Of a stretch of 64,000 bases of DNA, positions 19,466 to 28,779 are shown in pieces. This DNA comes from Rhizobium bangladeshense (lineage in GTDB: Bacteria > Pseudomonadota > Alphaproteobacteria > Rhizobiales > Rhizobiaceae), in contig NZ_CP071612.1 in the NCBI RefSeq assembly GCF_017357245.1, positions 313,001-377,000 on the forward strand, written 5' to 3'. A program made the position numbers and the translations under genes. How positions within the stretch are numbered: the stretch's first letter is position 1; each line of letters begins with the position of its first letter. The notes under the pieces are model-generated. The model made no database searches. It worked only from the letters and a program-made list of their open reading frames with translations, and was not told the origin of the DNA.

Positions 19466-21229
19466 CTACTTCACCACTTTCGTCGGCATTTGAGCGACCT
19501 TGCGTACGCGTGCCGCGAGCTCATTGAAGACGTAGTCACGTGGGCCGAAGAGGTCTTGCTGGCCGCGATTGAGGACCAGTATTTTGTCAACCGTCTCCAT
19601 GATGTTAGGCCGATGGGCGATCAGGATAACGGTTGTGCCTGCAGCCTTGGCCGTGCCGAGGGCTGCGATCAATGCTTCCTCACCCTCGCGGTCGAGGTTG
19701 GAATTGGGCTCGTCCAGGATGACGAGCGCCGGGTCGCCGTAGAGAGCCCGCGCCAATCCGATGCGCTGGCGCTGTCCGCCTGACAGGACCGCGCCGGATT
19801 CGCCAATCTCGGTAAGGTAACCTTTCGGCAGCCCTTTGATCAGTTCGTGAACGCCGGCGAGCTGTGCGGCCTTGACGACCTTGTCGAAGACCACCGGGCT
19901 GACCTTGGCGAAACGGCAGATATTTTCGCAGACGTTCCCCGCGAAGAGCTCTATGTCCTGCGGCAGGTAACCGACATGATGGCCGCGGTCTTCTGCCGCC
20001 CACTGAGCGACATCCATGCCGTCAAGCAGCGCCCGACCGCCGGACGGACGCCAGGCGCCGGCCAATATTCGCGCCAGGCTCGTCTTGCCGGCTGCGCTCT
20101 GGCCGATCAAAGCCATTGCTTCACCGGGCTCGAGATGAAAGCTGATCCCTTTCAGGATATGTTCGCCGCCCTGTCGGGCAAGCACGATATTGTCGGCCTC
20201 AAACCTGCCGGTCGGTCGTGGTAGCGCCAGGACCGGCGTGGCCTCGGGGTGCTGGCCGGCGACGGCCGCGAGGCGCCGATAGGCGGCCCGCGCCCCCACC
20301 GTCGCCTTCCATGTGCCGATCGCCTGTTCGACCGGCGACAAGGCGCGCCCCATCAGGATCGAGGCGGAGACCATGATCCCCGGAGAAGCTTCGTTGCGAA
20401 GCACGAGATAAGCCCCCAGCCCCAATATGCCCATTTGCAGGGCCAGCCGATGACAACGTGCGATGGCCGAGATGATTCCGCCACGGTTGGCGGCCACGAC
20501 CTGTCCCCTGTTCGCCTCGTCCTGCTGACTCCTCCAGCTCTCCAGCAAGGGCTTCAACATGCCCATTGCCTGTACGACCTCGGCGTTGCGGATCGCGGCT
20601 TCCGCCTGGACATAGGCCTGCGACTGCGCGCTTGCGGCCTCGGTCAGCGGCTTGCGTGTGAGCCATTCATTGAGCAGGGCCAAGCCGAAAAGTACTGCTC
20701 CGCCCCCCAGCGCCAGCCAGCCCAGCCAAGGGTGCATGAAGAAGATCGCGGCGAAAAACAGCGGCGCCCAGGGTGCGTCGAGGATCGGGAAGATGCTGGG
20801 GCTGGTGAAAAAATTCCGCACCTGGTCGAGGTCCCGCAGCGGACGGGCATTGGCCTGGCTGGGCGCCGAGGCGGCATATTCCACCGATGCGGTCAGCAGC
20901 ACCGGCGCCAGGCGTGCGTTCATCCAGGATCCGACGGTTGCCAGAAGTCGCCCGCGCACCACCTCCAGCCCCGCCATTGCGGCAAGCGCGCCGGCCGCCA
21001 TCAGCGAGAGCATGACCAATGTCTCTAGGCTGTGGCTTGACAACACACGGTGGTAGACCTGGAGCATGTAGAGCGCTCCTGTCAGCATCAGCACGTTGAT
21101 GCCGCCGCTGAACCAGATCAGCGGCCGGATGGCGCGTCTGGCTTCTTTCATCACCACCTGCAGGGCAGGGGATGGCCGGTTTGTTTTCATCATCATATCT
21201 CTGGCGTACGAGATTACATGAGCATGCAA
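19466..21229 (-). CDS. Type I secretion ABC transporter, permease-ATPase (PrtD/PrsD family)
   Basis: This 587-residue half-transporter begins with a membrane domain (LIWFSGGINVLMLTGALYMLQVYHRVLSS is the PrtD-type first pair of helices). The ATPase domain follows, with Walker A GQSAAGKTS near residue 375, signature LSGGQRQRIGLARAL near 480 and Walker B LVILDEP. There is no C39 peptidase or C39-like domain, so the substrate is not processed at a double glycine. Met12-14 (21196) are alternative starts. It lies between the substrate and adaptor genes in one operon. Confidence 0.93.
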   Translation of the reverse strand: MHAHVISYARDMMMKTNRPSPALQVVMKEARRAIRPLIWFSGGINVLMLTGALYMLQVYHRVLSSHSLETLVMLSLMAAGALAAMAGLEVVRGRLLATVGSWMNARLAPVLLTASVEYAASAPSQANARPLRDLDQVRNFFTSPSIFPILDAPWAPLFFAAIFFMHPWLGWLALGGGAVLFGLALLNEWLTRKPLTEAASAQSQAYVQAEAAIRNAEVVQAMGMLKPLLESWRSQQDEANRGQVVAANRGGIISAIARCHRLALQMGILGLGAYLVLRNEASPGIMVSASILMGRALSPVEQAIGTWKATVGARAAYRRLAAVAGQHPEATPVLALPRPTGRFEADNIVLARQGGEHILKGISFHLEPGEAMALIGQSAAGKTSLARILAGAWRPSGGRALLDGMDVAQWAAEDRGHHVGYLPQDIELFAGNVCENICRFAKVSPVVFDKVVKAAQLAGVHELIKGLPKGYLTEIGESGAVLSGGQRQRIGLARALYGDPALVILDEPNSNLDREGEEALIAALGTAKAAGTTVILIAHRPNIMETVDKILVLNRGQQDLFGPRDYVFNELAARVRKVAQMPTKVVK

Positions 21230-21237
21230 AGGCAGTG

Positions 21238-21259
21238 AGGGGGCAGCTTGCTGCCCCCT
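21238..21259 (-). terminator. Strong hairpin between secretion substrate and exporter genes
   Basis: AGGGGGCAGC and GCTGCCCCCT form a perfect 10-bp stem closed by TT, between the substrate stop (21271) and the exporter start. No T run follows on the minus strand. It is therefore more likely a processing or stability element that raises substrate mRNA over exporter mRNA than a full terminator. Confidence 0.6.
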
Positions 21260-21270
21260 TTGGTCGGATG

Positions 21271-24200
21271 TCAGGCGACGTCGACAAGGATGTGCTGGAT
21301 CTCTGTCTGATCGCCATCGGCGTCCGCCACCTTGAAGGCGAAGTCGAGGTTGGCGTTCGGTGTCTCGGTCACGGTCGAGGTGAATCCGATATCGGTGATC
21401 TTCAGCACGTCGTTATCTGTGGCGTCGAAGTTCACCAGATTGCCGGTCGCATTGCTGCCGCCATTGGCGCCGGTCGCCCTGATCAGATCGATCGCGGCGT
21501 TGTTGCCGGTGATCCCGTTGCCCGACTGCATGATCTGGGCGCCCTGCAGCACATAGTCTTCGCCGGCCGCGTTGTAGTCGTTCTGCTCGATGATCACGAG
21601 GCCGTCATTGTTGTCGAGCGTGAACTCGCTGCTGTAAGGGGCAGGGACCTGACCCGCCTTGAAGATGTCGGAGTTCGATATGTAGACGGCCCGGGTGATC
21701 GTCGCATTGTCGTCCCCGTTGCCGGCGATATTGTCGGCGCCGTTCTTGTCGATCAGGTCGAGGATTACCATCAGATCCTCGCTATTGCCGATGCCGTCGA
21801 ACTTGATGGCCATCGAGCCGGCGGTCGCCGTCGGGGTGAGGGCCTCGTTGATGATGCCGACATTGCTGTTGAAGAACCGCAAGGTGAGCAGTTCGTCTTT
21901 CTGGATCGTGTCGCCGGCAACACCGTTGGTGCTCTGCGTCGCCGACACCCAGGTTTCATTGGCATTGCTGACCATCTCGTGGCCGCCGACCGTGAAGGTG
22001 GAATCGCCGGATGATCCCTCGCCATTGCCGGTCAAGCTGAACGGGTTAGATTTGTTGATCAGATTGCCGGTGAACTGCACGTAGAAGTCTTCGTCATCCG
22101 GCGTATTCGGATCATCCGCCTGCAACCGTTCCACCACGATCGGCGGATGGCCGGTATTGCCTGTGGGCTCCTTCGACAAGAGTTCGCTGGTGTGCAGGAC
22201 GTCGAAGCTGAAGCCTTCGAGCGGGTCCGTCAGTTGGATGGTGTAGGTGTCGGCGGCCTTGTCGAAGACGAGAGTGCCGCCCGCTGTGCCGACCTGGTTG
22301 CCGGCCGCCGGATCCTTGTCATAGGTGAAGGTGAAGTTGAACGTCGCGGAGGTGAGGCTCTCCGAGGCGAGCGTCACATTCGAACTGAGAAGACTGCCGC
22401 CGCCGCCGCCGGTGATGGTGCCTGTCAGTCCGATCTGGACGCCGGCCGTCCCGCCATCCTGGTCGACGAAGTCGGAGCCGGTGGCATAGAACGCGGCCGG
22501 GTGAATATCCGCGCCGATATTGTAGCCGAAGTTGCCGCTGGCCGATGCGTTGAGCACGTTGGCCAGAGTCTCGTGCTGGATGCCCGCGGTAACGGGGTCG
22601 CCGTCGAACGGCACTGTGATTGTCGGTCCATCATCCTCGAAGTTGAGGTTCTGGCCGATGTTGCGGGTGGCCGAGGCGGGATCGCCGTCACCATCTGTGA
22701 TGGTTGCGGTCAGGGTGACGAGGTCGGCGGCCGCCAGTGTCCGACTGTCGTCCGGGTTGGTGGCATCGGCATGGATGATGGCCCGTGCCTGATCGAGGGT
22801 GACGACCCCGGCAGCGCTGACGCTGACGGTGAACACGACAGGCCCGCCTATTCCGGCTCGCCCGACCACATTGCCGCTTTCGAGGAAGAGCAGCACGGAT
22901 TGGCCGGTTTCGGTGTCGGTAAGGCCGCTGACATTGGTGACCTGGCTGATGCCGAGTGCATAGGTGGCGGTGGCGGCGCCGTCGGCGCCGGCATTCGAGG
23001 TGAAGGCGGTGGCAAAGTTGCCGGTGCCGTTGGTCGTCAGGACGGTCTCGTCGACTGTCACCTGCGGTGCAGTGCCGCTTGCCGTGATGCTAGGCCCGTC
23101 ATCTTTGAAGTTGAGGTTCTGGCCGATATTGTGGGTGGCCGGGGCGGGATCGCCGTCACCGTCGGTGATGGTGGCGGTCAGGGTGACGAGGTTGGCGGCC
23201 GCCAGGGTTCGGCTGTCATCCGGATTAGTGGCGTCGGCATGGACGATGGCCCGCTGCTGGTCGAGGGTGACGACGCCGGCGGCGCTGACGCTGACGGTGA
23301 AGACGACTGGCCCTCCGGCTCCGGCTCGCCCGACCACACTGCCGCTTTCGAGGAACAGCAGCACGGACTGGCCGGTTGCGGTGTCGGTGAGGCCGCTGAC
23401 ATTGGTGACCTGGTTGATGGCGAGCGCATAAGTAATGGGGGTGGCGCCGCCGCCATCGGCCCCGGCATTCGAGGTGAAGAAGGCCGAGAAGTCGGCACTG
23501 GCGTTGGTCGTCAGCACGGTCTCGTCGACTGTCAGTTGCGGCGGGGTGCCGGTTGCCGTGATGCTGGGCCCGTCATCGTCGAAGTTGATGAAGGATCCGA
23601 CTTCTTCATTGTAGGCGTTGCCCACAGCACCGCTGAAGTGCACCTCCTTCACATCGAAAAAGTCTTTCTCGGTGTCGATATTCTTGATGGTAAATCGGTC
23701 GAAGGTTCCGCCAGCTCCGCCCGCGGTCGTGAAATCGACCGTCACGCCCTCTCCGACATTCTCGAGGATCAGTCCGGTGCCGGCGAGGTTCACCGTGATA
23801 CCGAGCTCAGCGGCTGTTTTTGTGACGCCGTTCAGCTTGAATGTCACGCCGGTGATGTTGATCTCGGTATCGTTATCGTCTGTGGGGAAGGCCGCGCCTT
23901 CGACATTGTCGTCATTGTTATAAGCGTGGATCTCGATGTCGGCGACGGTGCCGGTTGGAGTAGACTGCGAGACCGAGAAGCCGGCGCTGAAGACGTTCTC
24001 GATGTGAGAGCCGTAGTCGGGCGCGGTTGGCGTGTTGGTGAAATCCTTGCCAGCGCTCTGGGTACCGCCGGTGATGAGGTCGATCTGGAGCTCGCGGCCG
24101 AACCGAACGTCTTGCGACGCGACGCCGAGGCCCTGCGTGCTGACATTGACTTCCGCCTGCACGCCATTGTCGTGAGCGGTGACGAGGATCTTCTGCGGGC

Positions 24201-24822
24201 TGGCTGCGTCGGCGTCGAGAATATACCAGTTATTATGCCCGGATGGGGCATCTCCAAGCTGGCTGAAATTGACTACCGAAGTTGCCGTGACCGAGGCATA
24301 CACCTTATTCGTCAGATCGATGCGGTCGTCGGGATTGGTCGCATCGGTATGGAATAGCGGCACGTATTGGACGGTGTAGAGGTCGGCATTGGTGGCGCTG
24401 GTGCTGATCAGCGCCAGCGAAAAGGCGAGCGGCCCGCCCGCGGCCGGCGCGGTGAGCGGGTCGGACGTGCCGATGATGCCGATCACGACGTTTGCATTGT
24501 TCGGATCCTGAAATAGCCAGACATAATTGCCATCGACGGTGCGAATGTTGCTGTTGACGCCGACCGTGGTGGAGTACGGGGTGCCGGATGCGTTCTGGGT
24601 GAGAACGACCGCGCTGATGGTTTCCCCGGCGCTCGCCGAGGCCACGACGAAATTGCTCTGGTAAGCCACCTCCGGGGAGGTCAGCCCGCCGGTAGCGTCG
24701 AGACCCAGCAGGTATTGCACCGTCGCATTGTTGTGCGGCGCAATCGCCGGGTTGACGTCGTCGTCCTGCAAATTGGCGGTTTCGTCAATGATGAGATCTT
24801 GAGTTGTGATGTCGAGTGCCAT
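21271..24822 (-). CDS. Large repeat protein, probable type I secretion substrate (DUF5801/T1SS-143-type repeats)
   Basis: This acidic, Cys-free 1183-residue protein lacks a signal peptide. Two nearly identical repeats of about 157 residues start at the DDGPS motifs at 416 and 574, with a third DDGPT at 730. Each holds TVDETVLTTN, VTNVSGLTD, GQSVLLFLESG, GPVVFTVSVSAAGVVTLDQ, HADATNPDDSRTL and TATITDGDGDP. A diverged copy with HTDATNPDDRIDL lies near 100-190. The C-terminus ends FAFKVADADGDQTEIQHILVDVA, typical of type I tails. No GGxGxD RTX repeats were seen. Encoded upstream of its ABC exporter and adaptor. Likely surface or extracellular; the activity is unknown. Confidence 0.85.
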   Translation of the reverse strand: MALDITTQDLIIDETANLQDDDVNPAIAPHNNATVQYLLGLDATGGLTSPEVAYQSNFVVASASAGETISAVVLTQNASGTPYSTTVGVNSNIRTVDGNYVWLFQDPNNANVVIGIIGTSDPLTAPAAGGPLAFSLALISTSATNADLYTVQYVPLFHTDATNPDDRIDLTNKVYASVTATSVVNFSQLGDAPSGHNNWYILDADAASPQKILVTAHDNGVQAEVNVSTQGLGVASQDVRFGRELQIDLITGGTQSAGKDFTNTPTAPDYGSHIENVFSAGFSVSQSTPTGTVADIEIHAYNNDDNVEGAAFPTDDNDTEINITGVTFKLNGVTKTAAELGITVNLAGTGLILENVGEGVTVDFTTAGGAGGTFDRFTIKNIDTEKDFFDVKEVHFSGAVGNAYNEEVGSFINFDDDGPSITATGTPPQLTVDETVLTTNASADFSAFFTSNAGADGGGATPITYALAINQVTNVSGLTDTATGQSVLLFLESGSVVGRAGAGGPVVFTVSVSAAGVVTLDQQRAIVHADATNPDDSRTLAAANLVTLTATITDGDGDPAPATHNIGQNLNFKDDGPSITASGTAPQVTVDETVLTTNGTGNFATAFTSNAGADGAATATYALGISQVTNVSGLTDTETGQSVLLFLESGNVVGRAGIGGPVVFTVSVSAAGVVTLDQARAIIHADATNPDDSRTLAAADLVTLTATITDGDGDPASATRNIGQNLNFEDDGPTITVPFDGDPVTAGIQHETLANVLNASASGNFGYNIGADIHPAAFYATGSDFVDQDGGTAGVQIGLTGTITGGGGGSLLSSNVTLASESLTSATFNFTFTYDKDPAAGNQVGTAGGTLVFDKAADTYTIQLTDPLEGFSFDVLHTSELLSKEPTGNTGHPPIVVERLQADDPNTPDDEDFYVQFTGNLINKSNPFSLTGNGEGSSGDSTFTVGGHEMVSNANETWVSATQSTNGVAGDTIQKDELLTLRFFNSNVGIINEALTPTATAGSMAIKFDGIGNSEDLMVILDLIDKNGADNIAGNGDDNATITRAVYISNSDIFKAGQVPAPYSSEFTLDNNDGLVIIEQNDYNAAGEDYVLQGAQIMQSGNGITGNNAAIDLIRATGANGGSNATGNLVNFDATDNDVLKITDIGFTSTVTETPNANLDFAFKVADADGDQTEIQHILVDVA
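22635..23577 (-). repeat. Two tandem ~470-bp coding repeats in the secretion substrate gene
   Basis: Codons 416-573 and 574-729 encode two near-identical blocks, and the DNA is also highly similar (for example GAGGAACAGCAGCACGGA against GAGGAAGAGCAGCACGGA). Such repeats are prone to gain or loss by recombination, so copy number may differ among strains. Confidence 0.8.
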
Positions 24823-25414
24823 GGAGCTTCTCCCTCGGCTAGCTCGCAGAGGGTCACAGAGCCCGGATGCCGAACTGCATCCCCGGACCCACCCTCTTGC
24901 GTATTGAACCTAGAGCTCTCGATCGACTGCGATGGTTGTCGATCGAGAGAACTAGCTCATTCACAGTTGGAGGGTATTAAGACTAAAGTCCCTATACGCG
25001 TTACGACTAAAGCCCGCATCTAAGGCTGCCATGATAGCTTCTCTGAAGCTTACGCCCAAAAAAATGCAATACAAGGATGTAAAATTCAGGAGAAATCCGC
25101 TGAGTACTGCGGCAACCTTCCGCGCCGTATGCGCGATCATCCCCTCATCTTACATATACTATAAATTGATCTTAGATGCACTTAGCCAGTTCGAGCTAAG
25201 ATCAGAGCAATATTGACGGGTCCTCTTTTTGGGTGTTCGTGCAACACTGGAATTGAGACCGCCCAGTTCTGGGATGCCAGTGGATTTCATTGCCGGCGCT
25301 CGACGGGAGTGGTCTTTGGCTTGCGCTCTCGCCACGGGCAGCCCATCACGTGGCGGTCCGGCAACGCAACGTGCTGACCAAGAGACTGATGACCGAACGC
25401 GGCCTAACCCCTCC
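24823..25414. other. 592-bp AT-richer intergenic region upstream of the secretion module
   Basis: No convincing gene was found; the short open frames lack ribosome-binding sites and family features. The part next to the secretion gene must contain its promoter and has a GAGGGAGAAG ribosome-binding site just before the ATG at 24822. It also carries the direct repeat listed separately. The AT-rich stretch around 25030-25220 stands out from the core chromosome. Confidence 0.6.
24981..25015. promoter_or_regulatory. Direct repeat GACTAAAGYCC, candidate operator
   Basis: GACTAAAGTCC (24981-24991) and GACTAAAGCCC (25005-25015) are the same 11-mer with one change, spaced 24 bases start to start. They lie about 160-190 bases upstream of the secretion-substrate ATG and could be tandem regulator sites on one DNA face. 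There is no direct evidence of binding. Confidence 0.35.
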
Positions 25415-25843
25415 TTAGTCAGGTCCTAAGGTCTTGGCTCCGTTAGCCTCGCCATCGAAACGCGGCAGCGGCTCGATGTTCTCCACCCACGGCAGAGCCG
25501 ACTGGCACCATATCTGTTTCTTTGGCGTCAGGTCCCGCCGCTGGTCGATGCTGCCGACACGGATGCCGATCGAGCCCCCTTCGCCATCCGTGCGATAGAG
25601 CGGTGATCCGCAATTCGGACAGAAGAATTGCCGGCTGAGGGCGCCGCTGTCGCCATGTTTCGCGTAGCTGCGCGGTTCACCCGAAATAAGCGTGAAACTT
25701 TCCGCCAGCGCCGGCGCGGTGACGCGGTAGGCCGAGCCCGTCAAGCGCTGGCAATCGGTGCAATGGCAGATCGAGACCCGCTGCGGGTCGATCTCCGCCT
25801 GATAGCGGATTGCCCCGCAATGGCATCCTCCCGTTATATGCAT
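25415..25843 (-). CDS. GFA-family zinc protein (glutathione-dependent formaldehyde-activating enzyme-like)
   Basis: This 142-residue protein has the GFA/CENP-V zinc pattern: GGCHCGAIRY with Cys7 and Cys9, ICHCTDCQRLTGSAYR, and FFCPNCGSPLY. The family folds around one or two zinc ions. Some members were thought to condense formaldehyde with glutathione, but most have no proven activity. The start at 25843 has GAGGAG upstream; the frame before it is non-conserved. It begins 11 bases after the S10 peptidase stop, so it is probably in the same transcript. Confidence 0.87.
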   Translation of the reverse strand: MHITGGCHCGAIRYQAEIDPQRVSICHCTDCQRLTGSAYRVTAPALAESFTLISGEPRSYAKHGDSGALSRQFFCPNCGSPLYRTDGEGGSIGIRVGSIDQRRDLTPKKQIWCQSALPWVENIEPLPRFDGEANGAKTLGPD

Positions 25844-25853
25844 GGGCAACTCC

Positions 25854-27386
25854 TCAGTCCGCCGGCTGTGCGGCCGGGCGTGCGGCGTAGAAAACCTTGG
25901 CATCCGCCGTGAAGGCGGCCCGTTGATCGGCTTTCGTATAGAACATATGGCCGCCGTGGTAGAGCTTCAGCCCGACGCGGCCACTAGCGAGCGAGGGCGG
26001 CAAGTGGTCGACCACATAGCGGCTGACGCTGTAAGGCGTGACCATATCGCTGTAGCCATGCGCGATCAGAAGATGGAAGGCCGTGTTCGAGGCGAGCAAC
26101 TGCCTGACGTCGTCGGTAGCGCTAGCCTGGAAGCGCGATCCGCTGCCGCGACCGCCACCCCATTCCCAGCGCCGGCTGATATCGCCGTCAAGCAGCGTAT
26201 AGGTCATTTCGGTTTTGAAGCCGAGCTCGTTGCGGGCATAGTTGGCGAAGGCGCCGCCATAGGCCCGGGTGAAGCCGTCGAGGATGGCGTCGTCGCCACG
26301 GTCGTAATCCGATTCCGGATAGGGATCGGGCGCTGCGAAGGAGGCGTCGTAGGAACTCATCACCTCGCTGCTTGCTACATCCGAATGCTTGACGAAGGAA
26401 TTGCCGAGGAAGCCGCGGTTGCGGGCGACGATATCCTGTGGAATGCCGGTCAACTGGGAGATCCTGCCATAGAAGGCCTCGGCATCGGTGCCTGTCGGCG
26501 GCGGGCCGGCCAGTCTCGTCAGATATTCCCCGAGCGCGAAGATCTCCGCCTCTTTCTGTGTCTGCTCGTCAAAGGCGTTGTCCCGGTCGAGTTTGGCCGC
26601 AGCCAGCGACGGAAGCTCCAGGGCTGCGCCGAGCGCGAACTGATCGGCATTGAACATCAGCTGACCTTCAAGCAAGGGGGAGAGCATCACTGCGCCGGCG
26701 ACGACGATGCCCTGGCTTTCCTGCAGGGCGGAGGCGACCTTGGCGGCGCGGAAGCCGCCGTAGCTTTCGCCGAGCAGATATTTCGGCGAGTTGGAACGGT
26801 TGTTATGCGCGACATAGAGCGCAATCGCCTTGGCGATGCTCTGCGCATCCGAGTTGACGTTATGGTAATTGGAGGCGTCGTCCGCCTTCGCGGGCCGGCT
26901 CCAGCCCGTGCCGATCGGATCGATCAGCACGAGGTCGGTGAAGTCGAGCCAGCTTTGCGGATTGTCGACCAATTTCGCATGGGCGCCGTCGCGTGCCTGA
27001 GGCCCGAAATCCAAGACTTTGGGCCCGACCAGCCCGAGATGCAGAAAGGCGGAGGCCGCGCCCGGCCCGCCGTTGAAGGCAAAGGTCAGCGGCCGATCCG
27101 GCCCGCCACCGCTGGCGACATAGGCGGTGTAGAAGATCGCACCGGTTTGCGCTCCGTCCTGACCGAAGAGATCAAGAGTGCCGGCTGTCGCGGTATAGGC
27201 GATCTTCCGGCCGTCCACCGTCAGCTCGTGCTGGGTGACGGAGTCGTCCGGCAGCAGCTTCAGCACGCCGTCGCCGGCACTGCGCTCGACATTTGCCTGG
27301 CGTTCGACGCGTTCCTGCGCTGAGGAAAGGGCAGGCCAAAGCGACGCCATAAACGCGGTGAGCAGAAACAGGGTTCGGATGCGCAC
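25854..27386 (-). CDS. S10-family serine carboxypeptidase, exported
   Basis: This 510-residue protein has a signal peptide (MRIRTLFLLTAFMASLWPALSSA). It shows the alpha/beta-hydrolase S10 features FAFNGGPGAAS at 103-113 (oxyanion loop), DPIGTGWSRP, the nucleophile Ser208 in LLGESYGGFR, Asp in HGYSDMVTPY, and a C-terminal catalytic His in YHGGHMFY. These enzymes trim C-terminal residues from peptides, usually at acidic pH, here presumably in the periplasm. S10 genes are uncommon in bacteria as a whole but recur in rhizobia. Confidence 0.9.
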   Translation of the reverse strand: MRIRTLFLLTAFMASLWPALSSAQERVERQANVERSAGDGVLKLLPDDSVTQHELTVDGRKIAYTATAGTLDLFGQDGAQTGAIFYTAYVASGGGPDRPLTFAFNGGPGAASAFLHLGLVGPKVLDFGPQARDGAHAKLVDNPQSWLDFTDLVLIDPIGTGWSRPAKADDASNYHNVNSDAQSIAKAIALYVAHNNRSNSPKYLLGESYGGFRAAKVASALQESQGIVVAGAVMLSPLLEGQLMFNADQFALGAALELPSLAAAKLDRDNAFDEQTQKEAEIFALGEYLTRLAGPPPTGTDAEAFYGRISQLTGIPQDIVARNRGFLGNSFVKHSDVASSEVMSSYDASFAAPDPYPESDYDRGDDAILDGFTRAYGGAFANYARNELGFKTEMTYTLLDGDISRRWEWGGGRGSGSRFQASATDDVRQLLASNTAFHLLIAHGYSDMVTPYSVSRYVVDHLPPSLASGRVGLKLYHGGHMFYTKADQRAAFTADAKVFYAARPAAQPAD

Positions 27387-27489
27387 GATTTGTCCTCCGG
27401 CGGATGCGACTGAGATAGCCTAGCATCCGCGGCTGGCGACCGGCATCAAGAGATGGTGATGGGCTGGTGAGCTTGAAGGTGAGGGTGGC

Positions 27490-28779
27490 TCAGATTTTCT
27501 CGACCGCGCGCACATTCACCTCCAGCGCCCGGCCGGCCCTCCAGCCGTTGATCGCGGCCCCGAGCCCGAGCGCAATGAAGAGAACCGCACACCAGGAAAA
27601 GCTTCCGGTCCAGCCGCGGATGAGGCCGACAATCAGCGGGCCGATTGCGGCGAGCAGATAACCAATGCATTGCGCCATGCCGGAGAGATGGGCGGCAACA
27701 TCGGGATCGCGCGAGCGCAGCACGATCGTCGTCATGGCGGCCGCGATCAGTCCGCCCTGGCCGATGCCCTGCAGCACCGCCCACAGCCAGACGCTCGAAA
27801 GAGGCGCAAAGAGCAGTCCAAGCAGAGCGGTGACGGCGACGCCGCAAAGGCCGGCATTGATCAACCGCTGATCCCGGCCGCGCACGGCGATATGCGGCAC
27901 GACGAGGCAGGAGGTGGCCTGCACCATCACCGAAAGCGAAACGATCACCCCGGCGGTGACGCCGTCGAGGCCGCGTTCGCGCAGGATGGGAACGAGCCAG
28001 CCGAAGACGCAGTAGGCAAGCGCCGATTGCAGTCCCATGAACAGCGTGACCTGCCAGGCGAGCCGGTCCCGCCAGAGTCCTTCGACGCGGAAGCCGTTTC
28101 GCCTTGCTCCAGCGCCGCTGCGAAGAACCTGCGGCAGCCAGATAAGGCCGACGGCGAGCGCCGGCAGCGCCCAGGCAGCGAGCGCGCCGTCGAGGGAGCC
28201 GCCGAGAGCATGTTCGATCGGCAGGGTCAGCCCGGCCGCACTGGCAGCACCTGCGCAGAGCGCCATTGTGTAGAAACCGGTCATCAGCGCGGCGCGCTTG
28301 GGGAAGTCCCGTTTCACCAGCCCCGGCAGCAGCACGTTGCCGATGGCGATGCAGGCGCCGGCAAGGGCCGTGCCCATAAACAGCAGCGGCACGGAGGAAA
28401 GCCCACGCAAGGCGGTGCCGAGCGCAAGCAGCAGGAGAACGCCGAGCAGTGTGCGTTCGGTTCCGATGCGCTGGGCAAGACGAGGGGCAAGCGGCGAGAA
28501 GACGCCGAGGCAGACGACCGGAAGCGTCGTCAGCAGGCTGGCGCCGAGCGCGCTCAGCCCGAGTTCGGAGCGGATCTCCGGCAGCAGCGCCGAGGCGCTC
28601 GAAAAGACCGGGCGCAGATTGAAAGCAATCAGCACGAGGCTCGCGCCGAGCAGCAAACTGGCCGCGCCATTCCGCACCGGCGTTGCCTGCGGGGCGGGAA
28701 GGCCGTCAGCCTCGGCATCGATCAGCAAATCGTCGGCCACGTCAAGCGAGATGGCGGCATTGTTGCAAGGCGTATTCAC
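27490..28779 (-). CDS. MFS transporter, CynX/NimT-like
   Basis: This 429-residue protein has about 12 hydrophobic segments; the first helix pair region AASLLLGASLVLIAFNLRPVFSS and LLPEIRSELGLS are typical of the cyanate/nitroimidazole (CynX/NimT) branch. Its start overlaps the stop of the FadR-type regulator gene by 4 bases (ATGA), so the two are translationally coupled and the regulator most likely controls this transporter. The substrate is unknown. Confidence 0.88.
   Translation of the reverse strand: MNTPCNNAAISLDVADDLLIDAEADGLPAPQATPVRNGAASLLLGASLVLIAFNLRPVFSSASALLPEIRSELGLSALGASLLTTLPVVCLGVFSPLAPRLAQRIGTERTLLGVLLLLALGTALRGLSSVPLLFMGTALAGACIAIGNVLLPGLVKRDFPKRAALMTGFYTMALCAGAASAAGLTLPIEHALGGSLDGALAAWALPALAVGLIWLPQVLRSGAGARRNGFRVEGLWRDRLAWQVTLFMGLQSALAYCVFGWLVPILRERGLDGVTAGVIVSLSVMVQATSCLVVPHIAVRGRDQRLINAGLCGVAVTALLGLLFAPLSSVWLWAVLQGIGQGGLIAAAMTTIVLRSRDPDVAAHLSGMAQCIGYLLAAIGPLIVGLIRGWTGSFSWCAVLFIALGLGAAINGWRAGRALEVNVRAVEKI

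Noticed and set aside
22147..24357. 736-codon open frame antisense to the secretion substrate gene
   Set aside because: It is a by-product of high GC and of the repeats on the coding strand. It has no ribosome-binding site or family features, and the sense protein is convincing.
21271..24822. RTX toxin or adhesin with calcium-binding nonapeptides
   Set aside because: No GGxGxDxxx repeats are present; the D/N-rich motifs belong to the DDGPS-type repeats.
25031..25216. 61-codon open frame in the gap before the GFA gene
   Set aside because: It has no ribosome-binding site and its composition looks random. It lies in an AT-rich stretch where stop codons would be expected anyway, so it is not supported as a gene.
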